Of a stretch of 7,476 nucleotides of DNA, positions 5,393-7,476 are shown piece by piece. The notes beneath the pieces were generated by a model. That model worked only from the letters and a program-made list of their open reading frames with translations, was not told where the DNA came from and did not search any database. Each line of letters begins with the position of its first letter. The first letter of the stretch is position 1. The translations under genes and the position numbers were made by a program. The DNA is from an uncultured bacterium (lineage in GTDB: Bacteria; Patescibacteriota; Minisyncoccia; Phycocordibacterales; UBA918): assembly GCA_913046815.1 (NCBI GenBank), contig CAJWTE010000029.1, forward strand, positions 1-7,476, given 5' to 3'.

Positions 5393-6240
5393 CTGTTTGG
5401 TTTAGAATCGTTTGTGTAACAACGTTATTCGCTATTGGCTTCCTCGGTGTAATTTATAGCCCCAGTACAGAAGAGACATCATACTTGGCAGTAAATTTTT
5501 TAGCCGTAGGACAAGGTGATGCAATATTCATTACCACTCCGAGTGGTAAGCAAATTTTGATCGATGGCGGACGTGACAGCCGACTGTTGTCTTCTCTGCG
5601 TGGTCATCTGTCGTTCTTTGACCGTTCGGTTGACTTACTTATCTCCACTCATCCTGACCTTGACCATATCGGAGGCTTGATTGAGTTTTTGCCACGCTAC
5701 AAAGTGAGTAATATTATTTATACAGAAGCCATGGGTAACTCCAAAGAGTCTGACTCGTATCACGATTTGGTTGTACAAGAGACAAGCAATATATTTCTTG
5801 CTAGAAAGGGACAAGTTGTGGACATGGGTGACGGGGTGACTATTACGATTCTGTCTCCAACCTACGACCCTTCACTGCTGGATAGTAATGCTGGTTCGAT
5901 AGTAGTTTTACTAGAGTATGGCAATACCGGATTTATGTTGACCGGTGATGCACCACAGGCAATAGAAAATTATTTGGTCGATATATTCGGCGATAGATTG
6001 GAAGCGGATGTTCTCAAGCTGGGTCATCATGGTTCAAAGACATCCACCAGCCAGATATTCTTAGATACAGTATCACCTATATACGCAATAGTTTCGGCCG
6101 GGAAAAATAATACTTATGGTCACCCTCATGAAGAAGTGGTGGAGAGAATAGAGGACTCCGGAGCCGCAATTTTAAGTACGATAGAGGGTGAAGATGTCAG
6201 CTTTCTGTCAGATGGCTATCAAGTATGGATAAATAAATAA
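5380..6240 (+). CDS. Membrane-anchored ComEC-type metallo-beta-lactamase protein
   Basis: This 286-aa protein has one N-terminal hydrophobic segment (about 8-26), likely a signal anchor or uncleaved signal, then a metallo-beta-lactamase fold outside the membrane. The domain matches the C-terminal part of ComEC: FLAVGQGDAIFI (40-51), LIDGG (60-64), STHPDLDHIGG (89-99, the HxDxDH form typical of ComEC rather than HxHxDH), NAGSIVVLLEYG (170-181), LTGDA (187-191), LGHHGSKTSTS (214-224) and SAGKNNTYGHPH (239-250). In full-length ComEC this domain is proposed to process the incoming strand. Here it is a separate gene beyond sod, so it may act with the ComEC membrane protein encoded at 3207-4775. 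It could instead be an independent extracellular nuclease or phosphodiesterase. Transcription ends at the 42-bp palindrome that includes its stop codon. Confidence 0.9.
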   Translation: MTLYTVWFRIVCVTTLFAIGFLGVIYSPSTEETSYLAVNFLAVGQGDAIFITTPSGKQILIDGGRDSRLLSSLRGHLSFFDRSVDLLISTHPDLDHIGGLIEFLPRYKVSNIIYTEAMGNSKESDSYHDLVVQETSNIFLARKGQVVDMGDGVTITILSPTYDPSLLDSNAGSIVVLLEYGNTGFMLTGDAPQAIENYLVDIFGDRLEADVLKLGHHGSKTSTSQIFLDTVSPIYAIVSAGKNNTYGHPHEEVVERIEDSGAAILSTIEGEDVSFLSDGYQVWINK

Positions 6241-6274
6241 AGGCCGGTGTCCATGGACACCGGCCTTTATTTAT
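6233..6274. terminator. Bidirectional intrinsic terminator
   Basis: A perfect 42-bp palindrome is centred at 6253/6254. Its GC-rich core is AAAGGCCGGTGTCC and its complement, and it is flanked by TTTATTTAT on the plus strand and TTTATTTATTTAT on the minus strand. It sits between the converging hydrolase gene and rpmB and includes the hydrolase stop codon TAA (6238-6240). The layout fits termination of both transcripts. Confidence 0.88.
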
Positions 6275-6286
6275 GGCAAGGGAGTT

Positions 6287-6529
6287 TTAAATAATGCCAG
6301 CAGCTTTGAGTGTATTGTAAGCACCGTTTTTTGCAATTGTGCGCAGCCCTTTAGCCGATACCTTAATAGAGACATTTTTATCTAATTCAGCTACAAAAAC
6401 ACGTTTCTTTTGTATATTCGGTTGACGTTTTACCTTTCCACACGGGTTAAATTGCGTCGCACGTGTGCGGTTTGAGTATCGTCTCCCGATCTGGGTTTTT
6501 TTACCTGTTATGTCGCATTGCTTTGCCAT
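6287..6529 (-). CDS. rpmB: 50S ribosomal protein L28
   Basis: L28 is a small basic protein of the large ribosomal subunit. The 80-aa product opens with MAKQCDITGKK (family pattern MxxxCxxTGKxxxxG), continues with RTRATQFNPCGK and KRQPNIQKKRVFV (equivalent to the WxPNLQxxRV segment), and ends with the KVSAKGLRTIAKNG helix typical of the family. Length is normal, and it appears complete. Cys5 and Cys30 are visible, but a four-cysteine zinc site is not. The ATG at 6529 is the family start, with no Shine-Dalgarno sequence. It is a single-gene unit, divergent from the M50 protease gene and terminated by the shared palindrome at 6233-6274. Confidence 0.95.
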   Translation of the reverse strand: MAKQCDITGKKTQIGRRYSNRTRATQFNPCGKVKRQPNIQKKRVFVAELDKNVSIKVSAKGLRTIAKNGAYNTLKAAGII

Positions 6530-6552
6530 GTATCTAGTTTTTTAGCTTGCAC

Positions 6553-6603
6553 ATCCTACCACAATCTTTTTAATATGCAATAACGAATGACATGGTGTAT
6601 ACT
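6553..6603. promoter_or_regulatory. Divergent promoter region of rpmB and the M50 protease gene
   Basis: Minus strand: TTGCAT (6580-6575), 16-base spacer, TAGGAT (6558-6553), giving rpmB a leader of about 17 bases. Plus strand: TATACT (6598-6603, 5/6), predicting a start near 6610, three bases before the ATG at 6613; a weak -35 (ATGCAA, 6575-6580) is 17 bases upstream and uses the same hexamer as the minus-strand one. TAATAT at 6571-6576 is an alternative plus-strand -10 that would serve the ATG at 6592. Confidence 0.4.
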
Positions 6604-6612
6604 CCAGTCAAC

Positions 6613-7251
6613 ATGGATTTTTATATTATTTTAGTTCTTATATTAATTACGTCAGTCGTGATTCATGAGGTAGCACATGGCTACGCAGCCTATCTACTGG
6701 GAGACTCTACCGCTAAGTTGCAAGGAAGATTAACTTTGAATCCTTTGGTTCACTTAGATCCTATGATGTCTGTTATTGTTCCGGGACTGTTAATCATGTC
6801 CGGTTCACCTATACTTTTTGGTGCTGCCAAGCCGGTGCCGTACAATCCATATAATTTTACTGACCAAAAATGGGGTGAAGCTAAAGTGGCAATAGCTGGT
6901 CCGTTAGCAAACATAGTGATTGCATTAGTGGTAGGAATAATTCTTCACCTGACACCTTTATTAAATCTCCCAGCATCTCTGATAGAAATTGGAGTATTAA
7001 CCATCACACTCAATATATTTTTAGCTTTCTTTAATTTACTACCCATACCACCTCTCGATGGGTCTAAGGTTTGGCCGATGTTCTTGCCATACGACTGGCG
7101 AATGAAATATGAAGAGTTTAGGCTCAAATTAGAAAGAAATATTTTCTTGTCCTTCGCTCTTATCATTCTTTTGGTTTTTTATGTCCTTGGAGGCCCGCTC
7201 TACAGTGCCACTTTAGCTTTAACTAGTTTAATATCTGGAGTTAGTCTATAG
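6613..7251 (+). CDS. M50-family site-2-type intramembrane metalloprotease
   Basis: This is a polytopic zinc protease of the M50B (SpoIVFB/YwhC-like) group, which cleaves membrane-embedded substrates. The 212-aa product (from 6613) carries the zinc motif HEVAHG (His18, Glu19, His22) in the first membrane helix, the conserved GDSTAKLQGRLTLNPLVHLDP block (about 30-50), and the second active-site motif NLLPIPPLDG (141-150, Asp149 the expected third zinc ligand). Other hydrophobic segments are at about 53-66, 93-113, 124-142 and 178-195. No PDZ domain is present, unlike RseP. The ATG at 6613 is preferred because a TATACT box predicts transcription starting three bases earlier; ATG 6592, adding seven residues, is the alternative. 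It is divergent from rpmB and codirectional with rpsL. The substrate is unknown. Confidence 0.92.
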   Translation: MDFYIILVLILITSVVIHEVAHGYAAYLLGDSTAKLQGRLTLNPLVHLDPMMSVIVPGLLIMSGSPILFGAAKPVPYNPYNFTDQKWGEAKVAIAGPLANIVIALVVGIILHLTPLLNLPASLIEIGVLTITLNIFLAFFNLLPIPPLDGSKVWPMFLPYDWRMKYEEFRLKLERNIFLSFALIILLVFYVLGGPLYSATLALTSLISGVSL

Positions 7252-7259
7252 GCGACTGA

Positions 7260-7287
7260 TTGCAAAAAATCCTATCTGTAGTACAGT
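7260..7287 (+). promoter_or_regulatory. Candidate promoter of rpsL
   Basis: TTGCAA (7260-7265, 4/6) is followed by a 16-base spacer and TACAGT (7282-7287, 4/6). The predicted start near 7294 leaves a leader of about eight bases before the ATG at 7302, with no Shine-Dalgarno sequence. Weak matches, supported mainly by spacing and position. Confidence 0.35.
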
Positions 7288-7301
7288 AACCGCGCTAACT
7301 T

Positions 7302-7476
7302 ATGGCAACAATTAATCAATTAACACGCAAGAAGCGACGAGATCCGGTTAGAAAATCAAAAACCGGCGCGTTGGAGACTGGCTTTAACAAAATCAAGAAC
7401 CAACCAAACCGCTACTTCTCTCCTTTTAAAAGAGGAGTTTGTACTCGTGTTACCACAAAGACACCACGTAAGCCGA
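7302..7476 (+). CDS. rpsL: 30S ribosomal protein S12, 5' part
   Basis: S12 lies at the decoding centre of the small subunit and is the streptomycin-resistance target. The first 58 residues are present and the gene runs off the right edge. MATINQLTRKKRR, KSKTGALETGFN, SPFKRGVCTRV (40-50) and TKTPRKP match the family. The segment between GALE and RGVCTRV is about 13 residues longer than in E. coli; a similar longer form is known from Firmicutes S12, so this is a normal variant. The conserved PNSAL and later loops lie outside the window. In most bacteria rpsL opens the str operon (rpsL-rpsG-fusA), so those genes probably follow. It has a candidate promoter in the 50-bp gap after the M50 gene, so it may not depend on read-through. 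Confidence 0.95.
   Translation, partial: MATINQLTRKKRRDPVRKSKTGALETGFNKIKNQPNRYFSPFKRGVCTRVTTKTPRKP

Noticed and set aside
7362..7428. Extra segment in S12 as a novel insertion
   Set aside because: Firmicutes S12 proteins have a similar longer segment between the PALN-type stretch and RGVCTRV, so it is a known length variant.
1..7476. CRISPR array, tRNA or rRNA gene, IS element, defence system
   Set aside because: No regularly spaced repeats, cloverleaf-like stretch, transposase motif or defence domain was recognised on either strand.

Overview
The window reads as a compact chromosomal segment of a Candidate Phyla Radiation (Patescibacteria) bacterium. This placement is inferred from gene content and style. 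Genes are packed with 0 to about 160 bp between them, base composition is AT-leaning, and no convincing Shine-Dalgarno sequence precedes any start. The proteins also look CPR-like: a TrpR-related regulator without trp genes, a handle-less RNase HI, a ComEC whose metallo-beta-lactamase part is a separate gene, and an atypical Fe/Mn SOD. No tRNA, rRNA, CRISPR array, IS element or phage gene was seen. All complete genes end in TAA or TAG, and none has an in-frame TGA, so there is no sign of TGA recoding.

Layout. At the left edge a minus-strand promoter-like element points out of the window, possibly into a gene of which only six codons are present. A HIT-family nucleotide hydrolase (minus) is divergent from recJ (plus), with only a few tens of bases between their starts. 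After recJ comes an AT-rich spacer, then a perfect inverted repeat with 21-bp arms that touches the -10 box of a TrpR-related regulator gene. Next are rnhA and comEC, which overlap by one base (TAATG). The comEC product has the membrane channel but no C-terminal hydrolase. A superoxide dismutase gene (minus) converges on comEC, the two stop codons sharing four bases. Divergent from sod is a membrane-anchored metallo-beta-lactamase protein that matches the missing ComEC C-terminal domain. A 42-bp perfect palindrome ends this gene and the converging rpmB (L28, minus). An M50-type intramembrane protease gene diverges from rpmB. The 5' part of rpsL (S12), probably the start of the str operon, runs off the right edge.

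How the genes may work together. ComEC plus the separate hydrolase could import single-stranded DNA. RecJ (5'-3' ssDNA exonuclease), RNase HI and the HIT hydrolase act on nucleic acids or nucleotides. That would suit DNA uptake for recombination or for nucleotide salvage, but the link is inferred from proximity. The ribosomal genes, SOD and M50 protease are housekeeping.

The most notable signals are: -10-like hexamers placed about 12-15 bases before several starts (leaderless or near-leaderless mRNAs); the TrpR-family gene with a large palindrome at its promoter; the split comEC with sod between the parts; and an intrinsic-terminator-like hairpin inside the first codons of comEC. I see no clearly new defence or mobile system here.
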